The notes beneath the pieces are model-generated. The model searched no databases. It worked only from the letters and a program-made list of their open reading frames with translations, and had not been told where the DNA came from. 57,925 nucleotides of DNA from a virus, in IMG/VR virus record IMGVR_UViG_3300009160_000051, positions 1 through 57,925 of that record; one strand, written 5' to 3'. A program made the position numbers and the translations under genes. Shown one piece after another: positions 25,237-31,998 of this stretch. Numbering within the stretch: position 1 is the first letter of the stretch; each line of letters begins with the position of its first letter.

Positions 25237-25255
25237 AGCCCCTAACGGGGCTTTT
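25237..25255 (+). terminator. Rho-independent terminator
   Basis: AGCCCC (25237-25242), loop TAAC, GGGGCT (25247-25252), then TTT. Short but GC-rich stem, 35 bases after the stop of the 276-residue gene. The T-run is short, so termination may be partial. Confidence 0.65.
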
Positions 25256-25301
25256 GGCGTTAGTAGTACCCGTTTTGTGTAATGCAAATGTACTTGCTAT
25301 G

Positions 25302-25383
25302 CCCTGTGCCTTGTGATGTATATGCTGTATGTATGTGTCACGCCATGATGTTATGTATGTGTATGTATGGAACTGGCACAGGG
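25302..25383. repeat. 9-bp inverted repeat in the gap between early genes
   Basis: CCCTGTGCC (25302-25310) pairs with GGCACAGGG (25375-25383), enclosing 64 bases rich in TATGTATG. It lies between the terminator and the next small gene, in a 209-base gap that holds no gene I can support. Confidence 0.6.
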
Positions 25384-25411
25384 TTCATGGCACTTAATTC
25401 GGAGATTATTT

Positions 25412-25534
25412 ATGCCAACTTATCAAGATTATGTAGCTTATGCTAAAGCCAAAGGCTTTATTCCTTTCACAGAAAAAACTTTCAATGCTTTTATTAAAGC
25501 GAAGATAAACCCCATCACTTCAACCTCACTTTAA
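25412..25534 (+). CDS. Small early protein (40 aa)
   Basis: MPTYQDYVAYAKAKGFIPF followed by KTFNAFIKAKINP. The ribosome site TTCGGAG lies seven bases before the start. Two hairpins lie inside it: TAAAGCC/GGCTTTA (25444-25460) and GCTTT/AAAGC (25487-25500). Its stop overlaps the TTAATCGGAGATTAA element of the next gene. Unknown function. Confidence 0.6.
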   Translation: MPTYQDYVAYAKAKGFIPFTEKTFNAFIKAKINPITSTSL

Positions 25535-25545
25535 TCGGAGATTAA
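25531..25545 (+). promoter_or_regulatory. Hairpin ribosome-binding element TTAATCGGAGATTAA
   Basis: Perfect 6-bp inverted repeat (TTAATC / GATTAA) with the ribosome site GGAG at its loop, two bases before the start at 25548. The same element precedes the genes at 25735 and 26838. Confidence 0.7.
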
Positions 25546-25547
25546 CC

Positions 25548-25721
25548 ATGACACATGTATTCGTAGTCACCTCGCATGTAGAGGTCGAGAAAAACAATTG
25601 GAGTAGCGAAATAGTCGGAGCTTTCACCCTACGGAAGGATGCGGAAGCACTTGCTAAAGCACTGGGCGAACAAGCCGAGTCCAATGAAACCATTGAGCTT
25701 CAAGAAGTTGCCCTTAACTAA
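25548..25721 (+). CDS. Small early protein (57 aa)
   Basis: MTHVFVVTSHVEVEKNNWSS, then AFTLRKDAEALAKALGEQAE. A strand-strand-helix plan, typical of many small phage accessory proteins that describe a single ββα unit. Contains short hairpins (ACCTC/GAGGT 25569-25585; CAATG/CATTG 25682-25695). No known function. Confidence 0.7.
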   Translation: MTHVFVVTSHVEVEKNNWSSEIVGAFTLRKDAEALAKALGEQAESNETIELQEVALN

Positions 25722-25732
25722 TCGGAGATTAA
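25718..25732 (+). promoter_or_regulatory. Hairpin ribosome-binding element CTAATCGGAGATTAA
   Basis: Second copy of the element, with a 5-bp perfect stem (TAATC / GATTA) and GGAG in the centre, two bases before the start at 25735. It overlaps the stop of the preceding gene. Confidence 0.7.
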
Positions 25733-25734
25733 CT

Positions 25735-25968
25735 ATGTTAAATGAAATTGAAATAGCAGATCTCAGCGTAGCTGATAAATCACATGGCAGTCTATGGGAC
25801 AGGGGTAGTGCTGATAGCTACTATGGTAGACCTCGTGATCCCCATTACTATCCACAGGGTACATACAATGGGGATCGTGTCACAGACCTTACCCCAGAGC
25901 AAGTAAGAGTGTACCTCGCAGGGTATGCATGGAATCAGAAGCATGGGGACAAGAAATCTTGGTACTAG
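25735..25968 (+). CDS. Small conserved accessory protein (77 aa)
   Basis: Contains WDRGSADSYYGRPRDPHYYP and VTDLTPEQVRVYLAGYAWN, a pattern shared by small proteins of plasmids and phages. I chose the ATG at 25735 because of the ribosome element just before it; an upstream ATG in frame would overlap the previous gene. The sequence holds a 10-bp inverted repeat (GATCCCCATT/AATGGGGATC, 25837-25876) and its stop codon sits in TAGTAC/GTACTA (25966-25980). Confidence 0.75.
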   Translation: MLNEIEIADLSVADKSHGSLWDRGSADSYYGRPRDPHYYPQGTYNGDRVTDLTPEQVRVYLAGYAWNQKHGDKKSWY

Positions 25969-25981
25969 TACATAGTACTAA

Positions 25982-26058
25982 GGGAAAGTCCCTATTTACA
26001 AGCCAATCCCTATGCCTTGATACTGGAAATGTTTTATAGCGGTACTGTCGAATGTTCG
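25982..26058 (+). promoter_or_regulatory. Promoter/operator module, copy 1
   Basis: GGGAAAGTCCC hairpin (25982-25992), -35 TTTACA (25995-26000), 18-base spacer, -10 GATACT (26019-26024), 22 bases, then the palindrome GTCGAATGTTCG (26047-26058). A second copy with the same spacings lies at 29100-29180. It would drive the gene at 26081 and those after it. Confidence 0.65.
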
Positions 26059-26080
26059 TCACTAACTAAACGGAGTTTAT

Positions 26081-26800
26081 ATGTCATCACAAATCACCCT
26101 GTTATCCACAGTAGCTAACGCTAAGATCGAGAAAACGAATGCCGTTGTCGGTGGCAATCATCTGTATGCAGAAATGTCCCTGATGCCTAACAACACAATC
26201 TGTGCAGGTAGTAAGGCTGCACAGTGTATGACCCCATGCCTGAAGAATGCAGGTCGTGGTGTCTTCTCGAATGTTCAATTGTCCCGTCAAAGGAAGACTG
26301 ATTTTTGGATGTCCAATCCTACTGAATTCAAAGCACAATTAGTGACTGAATTAGAAGCCCTTGTAAAGAAGGCTAGCAAACAGGGTAAAACGGCTCGTGT
26401 AAGGCTTAATTGCTTCTCGGATATATCTTGGGAGCTTCAAGTTTGCAATCGTAATGGCAAGCCATTTAAGGGCATTCCACAGGCTTTCCCTGAAATCGAG
26501 TTCTACGATTACACCAAGCATGCATCACGATTAGGTAAGACACCTGAGAATTACTCACTCACATTCTCATACTCTGGTGTAGATACCTACAAGAATCAGG
26601 TCAAATTGGCACAGACTTCTAGTGCAAATATGGCAGTAGTTTTCCATGGTAAGGAATTGCCAGTCACTTTCATGTCCCGAAGGGTAATTGATGGTGACTT
26701 GCATGATGCTCGTATCGATGACCCGAAGGGTGTGATTGTGGGTCTTCGTGCTAAAGGACCTGCTCGTAAGGATGTATCAGGTTTTGTAGTGAGGGTATAA
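26081..26800 (+). CDS. GP88-like cysteine-motif protein (239 aa)
   Basis: Residues ~38-62 hold NTICAGSKAAQCMTPCLKNAGRG, followed by a VQLSRQRKTDFWMSNP helix, VRLNCFSDISWEL and FPEIEFYDYTKHASRLG. This order (three cysteines, AGRG, then a nucleic-acid or sugar-type FYDYTK strand) resembles the phage GP88-like family, whose activity is not known to me. It follows promoter module 1 with a CGGAG ribosome site. A TTATCCACA DnaA-type box lies inside it at 26102-26110, possibly by chance. Confidence 0.7.
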   Translation: MSSQITLLSTVANAKIEKTNAVVGGNHLYAEMSLMPNNTICAGSKAAQCMTPCLKNAGRGVFSNVQLSRQRKTDFWMSNPTEFKAQLVTELEALVKKASKQGKTARVRLNCFSDISWELQVCNRNGKPFKGIPQAFPEIEFYDYTKHASRLGKTPENYSLTFSYSGVDTYKNQVKLAQTSSANMAVVFHGKELPVTFMSRRVIDGDLHDARIDDPKGVIVGLRAKGPARKDVSGFVVRV

Positions 26801-26821
26801 GACCCGAATGTTGGTTCACAT

Positions 26822-26836
26822 TTAATCGGAGATTAA
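26822..26836 (+). promoter_or_regulatory. Hairpin ribosome-binding element TTAATCGGAGATTAA
   Basis: Exact copy of the element at 25531-25545, one base before the ATG of the next gene. Confidence 0.7.
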
Positions 26837-26837
26837 T

Positions 26838-27173
26838 ATGATTATCGTTATTCGTACTCAATACATGGAGAATTACGGAGCACATGACTGGGATGGTGAG
26901 GGTGTGTGTCCACAATACTGGAAGTATAAGGGTGGCTCAGAGTACAAGGTTCGGAATATCCCTAGTGATGTTGACACATACCCTAGCATTGTAGGTATGG
27001 TAAGCAAGGATATCTCACGAAGTGATGACTATTGCAGAGAGTATGTACTGGAATGGTTCGTAGAATCAGATGACTATATGTCATGGTTCGAGAAGTCTCA
27101 GCTTGAGCATGATGGATCTATCACCTATGGTGAACCAGAGATTGACTATCGCAGTTTAACTTGCACTATTTAA
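26838..27173 (+). CDS. Conserved phage accessory protein (111 aa)
   Basis: Begins MIIVIRTQYMENYGAHDWDG with CPQYWKYKGGSEY and a YCREYVLEWFVESDD helix. The RTQYMENYGAHDWDG start is a pattern I have seen in other phage early genes. No catalytic motif. Followed by a CGGAGG ribosome site for the next gene. Confidence 0.75.
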   Translation: MIIVIRTQYMENYGAHDWDGEGVCPQYWKYKGGSEYKVRNIPSDVDTYPSIVGMVSKDISRSDDYCREYVLEWFVESDDYMSWFEKSQLEHDGSITYGEPEIDYRSLTCTI

Positions 27174-27183
27174 CGGAGGATAT

Positions 27184-27381
27184 ATGGATATCACTAAAGC
27201 AATCGAGATCATCAAGGAGTACGGCAATGGCATAGGTGAGACAGACATGCTATGCATTCTGAATGCAATGCTAGATGACGAGGACATCTCTAACAGGGAT
27301 CGTGCTGCAAGGAACCTGTTTATGCACGAAGGTCGGAAGATGTTTGAATCTGTGAAAATTAAACTGGAGGTTGGTGTATGA
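27184..27381 (+). CDS. Small helical protein (65 aa)
   Basis: MDITKAIEIIKEYGNGIGET, then LCILNAMLDDEDISNRDRAA. An all-helical acidic protein, opening a train of genes with four-base overlaps. GGAGGATAT ribosome site. Unknown function. Confidence 0.65.
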   Translation: MDITKAIEIIKEYGNGIGETDMLCILNAMLDDEDISNRDRAARNLFMHEGRKMFESVKIKLEVGV

Positions 27382-27572
27382 AAATCACAATCACAATCGA
27401 GCAATACAATGCCATCAGTCAACTGAAACAGTTTGCCCAGTGGTACATCGATGAGCACGAAGGTGCATCAGGTAGCCGTGAATCCATCGAGCAATGGGAA
27501 ACGGACAGGGATGAGGTTGAGAGGGGCATCAAGGCTCTCGATGAAATCGATTCCATGTTGCAGTACTCATGA
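27378..27572 (+). CDS. Small acidic helical protein (64 aa)
   Basis: MKITITIEQYNAISQLKQFA then YIDEHEGASGSRES and a long charged helix. Starts at ATGA over the stop of the gene before it. Resembles small phage proteins of the strand-helix type; function unknown. Confidence 0.65.
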   Translation: MKITITIEQYNAISQLKQFAQWYIDEHEGASGSRESIEQWETDRDEVERGIKALDEIDSMLQYS

Positions 27573-27991
27573 AGATTACACCAGTAGCACCCGTCTACCC
27601 TGTGTCCAAGTTCAATAGGCACAGGGAACAAGCAGTCTATGCACCTAAACCCAAGGAGAAAATTGTGCAATATATTACACATAATGAGGATGATTCCATC
27701 AACACAAACATGACCTGCCTACGAGGTCACATCACTACTAGCTACGCTAATCTAGTGGATGCATTCGGTGAGCCATTGAAGGAAGGCTTCGATGACTACA
27801 AGTCAGATGCCGAGTGGGTAGTGCAGTTTGAGGATGGTCTTGTGGCTACAATTTATAACTATAAAAATGGTATCAATTACTGTGGCTCAGAGCATGGCAC
27901 ACCTACACATCGGATCCATGATTGGAACATAGGTGGACATGATGTAGCCGTAGTTGCCTACATTATTGATGCACTGAAGGAGTTAGCATGA
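27569..27991 (+). CDS. Conserved phage accessory protein (140 aa)
   Basis: The C-terminal ~100 residues contain CLRGHITTSYANLVDAFGEPL, DAEWVVQFEDGLVATIYNYKNG and IHDWNIGGHD, a pattern I know from a family widespread in phages, including those of aquatic bacteria. It forms a beta-rich domain of unknown activity. Overlaps both neighbours by four bases. Confidence 0.8.
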   Translation: MKITPVAPVYPVSKFNRHREQAVYAPKPKEKIVQYITHNEDDSINTNMTCLRGHITTSYANLVDAFGEPLKEGFDDYKSDAEWVVQFEDGLVATIYNYKNGINYCGSEHGTPTHRIHDWNIGGHDVAVVAYIIDALKELA

Positions 27992-28224
27992 ATGCAACAC
28001 AATTATTTAAACAAGCCAAAAGCAAGGCGGATCAATTGCCTATGATAGTTAGAACACCATTGCTCATAAGCTCAGTAATGATGGCTGATGTGGCTCAGTG
28101 GGTATCAAATCAAGACTATTCGATGAGCCTTGGCTACAACGGAGATAAAGCCGTTGCCATCCTTAAAACAGCCAACGATGCAATTGACATGATTGGCAAC
28201 TACATGCGAGAGGAAATACTGTGA
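27988..28224 (+). CDS. Small protein (78 aa)
   Basis: MNATQLFKQAKSKADQLPMI then SSVMMADVAQWVSNQDYSMS and a C-terminal helix. Coupled by ATGA to the gene before and by GTGA to the next. No family seen. Confidence 0.6.
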   Translation: MNATQLFKQAKSKADQLPMIVRTPLLISSVMMADVAQWVSNQDYSMSLGYNGDKAVAILKTANDAIDMIGNYMREEIL

Positions 28225-28355
28225 CCAAGCAAGAGTTAATCAAAATGATTAGGGAACTAATCGAACCTGAGACTACCCCTGACCCTGACAATATGTCAGA
28301 CGGGGAGTTGTTAGACATTATCTACGATCTTGTAAGAGCAGAGGAGGGAGTATGA
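28221..28355 (+). CDS. Small GTG-start protein (44 aa)
   Basis: Starts with GTG overlapping the previous stop (GTGA): MTKQELIKMIRELIEPETTP, then DNMSDGELLDIIYDLVRAEE. Ends in ATGA over the next start. Fits exactly between its neighbours, so it is very likely real despite its size. Acidic, two helices; unknown. Confidence 0.7.
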   Translation: MTKQELIKMIRELIEPETTPDPDNMSDGELLDIIYDLVRAEEGV

Positions 28356-28552
28356 AAGTCAGAGACTTAGTTAAGTTGCTATTCGATTGTGATCAAGAGA
28401 AGACAGTCTTCCTATGGGAAGATTCCTACATTAGTCAGATCTCCACAGTAGATGAACTCACAGATAGGGTAGACCTGCAGACAAACGATCTTGCTAAGCA
28501 CGATGAATGGCTAAAGCAAACCAACAAGGAAATCAGGGAGGGGAATGTATGA
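28352..28552 (+). CDS. Small accessory protein (66 aa)
   Basis: MKVRDLVKLLFDCDQEKTVF then ISTVDELTDRVDLQTNDLAK. The VKxLxxxDQExxVF start is a common phage accessory pattern. GAGGGAG ribosome site inside the previous gene. Confidence 0.65.
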   Translation: MKVRDLVKLLFDCDQEKTVFLWEDSYISQISTVDELTDRVDLQTNDLAKHDEWLKQTNKEIREGNV

Positions 28553-28719
28553 AAAATACAATCGATGAGTTAGTTGCTCACAGAAATACTGCACTTGAAG
28601 TACTAGCACAGATAGCAGATGACACAGAAGATGTAGCTAGAACAGGAGATCATGCCTTGTTCTATGAACGGATGGTAGCGAATCTTGAGAGTATCCGTAG
28701 TGTATTAGACACACAATAG
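28549..28719 (+). CDS. Small helical protein (56 aa)
   Basis: MKNTIDELVAHRNTALEVLA and TGDHALFYERMVANLESIRS. I chose the ATG that overlaps the previous stop; an upstream in-frame ATG would overlap that gene by 46 bases. GGGAGGGG ribosome site. Unknown. Confidence 0.6.
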   Translation: MKNTIDELVAHRNTALEVLAQIADDTEDVARTGDHALFYERMVANLESIRSVLDTQ

Positions 28720-28727
28720 GAGGATGT

Positions 28728-29093
28728 ATGAAAGTATATGTATACCGCAACTTACACAAGGACTGTTGGTCAATCAAGGCACTCGAAGGTAACAACAAGG
28801 GCAAGGTCGTATACCATGCACAGACTGTGACCCTATCGAACTGCACATTCAAGGTGTCCAAGGCAGGCAGAGAGCGTGTGCTGCGGGACAAGCGTAAGAA
28901 TGTACATGCAGGTGTAGCAGGTGAACTAATCAGGGTCAACATTCCCCTTAGCTACATGCCACAGATGACTGCAGTTACCTACAATCCATACAAGTATGAA
29001 TCATTTGTCCGTAAGTACAACGACTTCATGCCAGTACACAATGCTAGTTGGGTATACATGGCAGATGACAAAAGTGTAGGGGCTATCCTGTAA
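28728..29093 (+). CDS. Accessory protein (121 aa)
   Basis: Begins with strands MKVYVYRNLHKDCWSIKALE and KVVYHAQTVTLSNC, then KAGRERVLRDKRKNVHAGV, a basic middle. The N-terminal KxxVYRNLHKxxxSI form recurs in many phage accessory proteins. Ribosome site AGGAGG. Last gene before promoter module 2. Confidence 0.7.
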   Translation: MKVYVYRNLHKDCWSIKALEGNNKGKVVYHAQTVTLSNCTFKVSKAGRERVLRDKRKNVHAGVAGELIRVNIPLSYMPQMTAVTYNPYKYESFVRKYNDFMPVHNASWVYMADDKSVGAIL

Positions 29094-29099
29094 GGATAA

Positions 29100-29180
29100 G
29101 GGTTTGTCCCTATTGACAGCAGTTTAATGTAGCTACGATACTAGCAAGGCTTTATGGTTCTAGTGTCGAATGTTCGACAG
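29100..29180 (+). promoter_or_regulatory. Promoter/operator module, copy 2
   Basis: GGGTTTGTCCC hairpin (29100-29110), -35 TTGACA (29113-29118), 18-base spacer, -10 GATACT (29137-29142), 22 bases, then GTCGAATGTTCGAC (29165-29178) within TGTCGAA-TG-TTCGACA. All spacings match copy 1. It lies just after the stop at 29093 and drives the gene at 29196. Confidence 0.7.
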
Positions 29181-29195
29181 TACAAGGAGATCGTT

Positions 29196-29618
29196 ATGAA
29201 ATTATGCAAAGTAGAAGTGGAAGTACCAGCAGGTCAGTACATCTTAGGTGACCCATGCTATGCAGTACCTGATAGTGAATGGATGGAGTTGCTAGAGTCT
29301 TGTGATTACTTTGATAATCCTATTGGCAAAATTACAAGGCACGATAAATCTTACTATCGTATCGTGGCATTCAGTACCCGTTGGGGTGATGGTTGCTACG
29401 ATGGTACAGATGGCAACATGTACCCTGTAGATGCAGGCTTGATAGGTCTGGTGCCTGTAGAGCTATTGGGCAGTGATGTCCATAACTTAAGGGGTGACCT
29501 GTCTAAGATTGTCACATTCGATAAGCCGACTAAGTGTAGCACTGATGGTTCAGGCAAGCTACGCTTCGGTCACATCACAATCGACACAGATCCTGCAGAT
29601 GAGGAGGAAGAAGAATGA
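29196..29618 (+). CDS. Conserved phage/bacterial protein (140 aa)
   Basis: YILGDPCYAVPDSEW, RWGDGCYDGTDGNMYPVDAG and IGLVPVELL form a pattern I know from a widely spread small family in phages and bacteria; function not established. The C-terminus is a poly-Glu tail. Chosen start has the AAGGAG site; an upstream ATG lies in the operator and is unlikely. Confidence 0.8.
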   Translation: MKLCKVEVEVPAGQYILGDPCYAVPDSEWMELLESCDYFDNPIGKITRHDKSYYRIVAFSTRWGDGCYDGTDGNMYPVDAGLIGLVPVELLGSDVHNLRGDLSKIVTFDKPTKCSTDGSGKLRFGHITIDTDPADEEEEE

Positions 29619-29827
29619 AAGGGCTACGACTAACCATAGAGATAACAGCAGACGATGGTCTTGCATTAGGCGAAGCAATCCAAGCAGTGGTAGATAAGAT
29701 AGGCACAGGAACTACGGACACTGCAAGTGCAACAGATGAGTGGTTCTACAGATACACACTAGAAAATCATGGGAGTATTGATGAGAATGAGGCTCAGGAA
29801 ATTGATGATGCATCTTGGAGGGCATGA
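29615..29827 (+). CDS. Small protein (70 aa)
   Basis: MKGLRLTIEITADDGLALGE then AIQAVVDKIGTG: strand followed by helix. Acidic second half. Coupled by ATGA to the gene before. Unknown function. Confidence 0.65.
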   Translation: MKGLRLTIEITADDGLALGEAIQAVVDKIGTGTTDTASATDEWFYRYTLENHGSIDENEAQEIDDASWRA

Positions 29828-29922
29828 TGAGTAGGCTAGAGATTGGATGCAGTCTGATCTTCACAGGAATGGCAATAAGTGCCTGCCTTATGGCACTGTA
29901 TGTGATGGTGTTCATGCTATGA
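29827..29922 (+). CDS. Mini membrane protein (31 aa)
   Basis: MSRLEIGCSLIFTGMAISAC then LMALYVMVFML: one transmembrane helix almost end to end. Start overlaps the previous stop (TGATG) and its end overlaps the next start (ATGA). Possible role in inner-membrane interference; inferred. Confidence 0.6.
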   Translation: MSRLEIGCSLIFTGMAISACLMALYVMVFML

Positions 29923-30095
29923 AAAAAGATATTTGGTTAGTTGCAATGATAGTTTTATTCGGTATGACAATTCTGATTGGCGGTTTAACTGTAGGTTACA
30001 CAATAGGAGAATTACTATGGACAGCACAAGATCTACCAGAGGTAGCACAGACACTCAAATGTACGGATGTACCGAGGTTCAAGTGCATGGCATGA
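29919..30095 (+). CDS. Small membrane protein (58 aa)
   Basis: MKKDIWLVAMIVLFGMTILI then GGLTVGYTIGELLW: a single N-terminal membrane helix and a short polar tail with two cysteines. Coupled to the neighbouring mini membrane gene. Function unknown. Confidence 0.7.
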   Translation: MKKDIWLVAMIVLFGMTILIGGLTVGYTIGELLWTAQDLPEVAQTLKCTDVPRFKCMA

Positions 30096-30286
30096 TTGAG
30101 AACAACCTGTATGCCAAGCTACTAGGCAAGGATGCAGGTGACCTGATGCTAGCGATGAGCATACTCAGTGATGCACAGGAAGTAATGGCACATGGTGATA
30201 CCGAATGTGCAAGACAGTTTATTAACAAGTCGAAGTACATCTTGAGTGAATGTATGGACAGATTAAATGAGAGGGATAAGTCATGA
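30092..30286 (+). CDS. Small helical protein (64 aa)
   Basis: MIENNLYAKLLGKDAGDLML, AMSILSDAQEVMAHG and KYILSECMDRLNERDK: repeated amphipathic helices. The chosen ATG overlaps the previous stop. Unknown function. Confidence 0.65.
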   Translation: MIENNLYAKLLGKDAGDLMLAMSILSDAQEVMAHGDTECARQFINKSKYILSECMDRLNERDKS

Positions 30287-30510
30287 GCAGAGAGATACAT
30301 TTTAATGGTCGTAAGCCAAGCAAGCAACAGGTAATGAAGCATGTCCGTAAGCTAGTGCAAGAAGGCTGGTATCACATCGAAGTATTTTGGGGTGAGAATT
30401 GGATAGAGCTTGAGAATATTAATGGTGACTGGTATGGCAGTGGATGGATCAGGGACATCTCTGGTCAGGACATAGCTAGGTTTGAATTGAATGAACGGAG
30501 GGTAGCATAA
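30283..30510 (+). CDS. Small accessory protein (75 aa)
   Basis: MSREIHFNGRKPSKQQVMKH then VQEGWYHIEVFWGENWIELE and WYGSGWIRDISG. A helix-strand-strand protein, with Trp-rich strands. Coupled on both sides. No recognised family. Confidence 0.65.
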   Translation: MSREIHFNGRKPSKQQVMKHVRKLVQEGWYHIEVFWGENWIELENINGDWYGSGWIRDISGQDIARFELNERRVA

Positions 30511-30827
30511 TGGGTACATATGTATACAGAGTGACAGGTGTCAAGGTTAAGTGTAGCGATGGAGTGCTAGCTAATGTAGCTAAGTTTGCATACAAACCAT
30601 ACTGGGGTATGGGTTCTAATGTAGCTAACGCAAAGCTACACTTCAGGTCTGGTGCTACATCAAGTGATGCACAAGCATGGAAGGGCAAGATCACTGAGCG
30701 ATTCGTGATAGAAGATACAGTGTATCTGAATACAAGTAGACGAGGTACATTCTATGATGACTACCTAGGTTCCGATCAATACCCAGTACTCAAGGGTGTA
30801 ACAGTAGAGGAGAATGTAAATGGATGA
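30510..30827 (+). CDS. Accessory protein (105 aa)
   Basis: MGTYVYRVTGVKVKCSDGVL and VAKFAYKPYWGMGSN, YLNTSRRGTFYDDY. The YVYRVTGxxVxxxDG start is a pattern of small phage proteins. Beta-rich. Coupled by a one-base overlap to the gene before. Confidence 0.7.
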   Translation: MGTYVYRVTGVKVKCSDGVLANVAKFAYKPYWGMGSNVANAKLHFRSGATSSDAQAWKGKITERFVIEDTVYLNTSRRGTFYDDYLGSDQYPVLKGVTVEENVNG

Positions 30828-31101
30828 GCTAACACTCAAAGCAAACATGGCTATGGCATGGCAGTACGATGGCAGTGATGACTGGTGGCATGCAGTCACA
30901 GTCGATGGGGTTACATGGGACATCAATGTATGGGATGCCTGTGTGTATGGAGATGAGGAGCGATCAGGATTACAGATGACTGCATACCCCCTTACTACAG
31001 AGGGTACGACAGACACAATGAATTACATTCCATTGGAAATTAGTAGTATCACTATGAAAATTTCCCAGCTAAAACAAAAGGTTAAGGAGCTAGTGCAATG
31101 A
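30820..31101 (+). CDS. Accessory protein (93 aa)
   Basis: MDELTLKANMAMAWQYDGSD then WHAVTVDGVTWDINVWDACV and a C-terminal helix (ISQLKQKVKELVQ). Trp-rich centre. GAGGAGAAT ribosome site. Unknown. Confidence 0.65.
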   Translation: MDELTLKANMAMAWQYDGSDDWWHAVTVDGVTWDINVWDACVYGDEERSGLQMTAYPLTTEGTTDTMNYIPLEISSITMKISQLKQKVKELVQ

Positions 31102-31316
31102 GAACAGATCTATGCATATCGCATGACGATAACGATGGCATACACTACATCAACTTTGATCGCATCATAGGTGATGGGTTAGGTGTCGAGACAGGTGGGT
31201 ACATCTCGGTAAGGCAAGATGCAGATGGCAATGTGTATGTCATTTGCATTGACACAGAAGGTGATCTACTAGCAGAGGTAGCACTTCCAGTCAACGCTTT
31301 AATAGGAGGTAAGTAA
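31098..31316 (+). CDS. Small protein (72 aa)
   Basis: MRTDLCISHDDNDGIHYINF, GGYISVRQDADGNVYVICID. All-beta, acidic. Coupled by ATGA. No family recognised. Confidence 0.6.
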   Translation: MRTDLCISHDDNDGIHYINFDRIIGDGLGVETGGYISVRQDADGNVYVICIDTEGDLLAEVALPVNALIGGK

Positions 31317-31504
31317 TGAGCAAGCAAGTATTGTGGGTAATTAAAGAGAAGCATACGGATCACATCTTCCCAACACTTAAGGAAGCTAGAGCTTCTACTG
31401 TAGGATTTGATGACTGGGTACATACTAGTACTAACATCCGTATCATTTCCCGTGTAGTACTAGATAGATTTCGTAAACGTAAACAGAAAGGAACTAATGG
31501 ATGA
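31316..31504 (+). CDS. Small basic protein (62 aa)
   Basis: MSKQVLWVIKEKHTDHIFPT, ARASTVGFDDWVHTSTN and FRKRKQKG. The HT.N region resembles the start of the next gene (DWVHTNIK). One-base overlap with the previous stop. Confidence 0.6.
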   Translation: MSKQVLWVIKEKHTDHIFPTLKEARASTVGFDDWVHTSTNIRIISRVVLDRFRKRKQKGTNG

Positions 31505-31967
31505 TGCACTTGAAGTGGTAATCCCTAATCACCCCCAAGCTAGGGAGCGTAACAAGTTTGGTGCTCCAGTTGATATCAAGACACATGACTGGGTACATAC
31601 CAACATAAAGTTTGTAGGTACAGCACAGCAGTATGCTACTATATATACTGCATTCAAAGGTACTAGCCCATTCACTAGCCTAGGATACAAGGCACAGGCT
31701 GATTGCCCCACTCATACCATCAGTAGATGGTCAGTAAGGGAATGTCCTGTAGCTAAGTACGATGGGGATAGTTTGTGGGTAGCATTGGAATCAAGGGGTA
31801 GTACACCCTATGTATTCCTGCAGCATGTAGCAGACACACAAAGTATTACAGTTGTAGGTACACATTTACCTGTGTATTCAATGAAGTGGAAGCAAACGAT
31901 TTATACTAAGGGTAATCCCCCATTGACAAAGCAATATGGGAAGCCTGATACTAGCAGTGCAATTTAA
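31497..31967 (+). CDS. Accessory protein (156 aa)
   Basis: Contains KTHDWVHTNIKFVGTAQQYA, SRWSVRECPVAKYDGDSLWV and VVGTHLPVYSMKW: a mostly beta protein. Last member of the coupled train that begins at 27184. No recognised family; a host-takeover role would be usual for this position. Confidence 0.65.
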   Translation: MDDALEVVIPNHPQARERNKFGAPVDIKTHDWVHTNIKFVGTAQQYATIYTAFKGTSPFTSLGYKAQADCPTHTISRWSVRECPVAKYDGDSLWVALESRGSTPYVFLQHVADTQSITVVGTHLPVYSMKWKQTIYTKGNPPLTKQYGKPDTSSAI

Positions 31968-31998
31968 TTTCAACCATACATATCTATAAGGAAATAAT

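Noticed and set aside
26102-26110. Perfect DnaA box TTATCCACA
   Set aside because: A single copy inside a coding region; not enough to call an origin.
25982-29180. LexA (SOS) operators
   Set aside because: TCGAATGTTCGA is shorter than the known LexA boxes I can recall; spacing fits a phage-specific regulator better.
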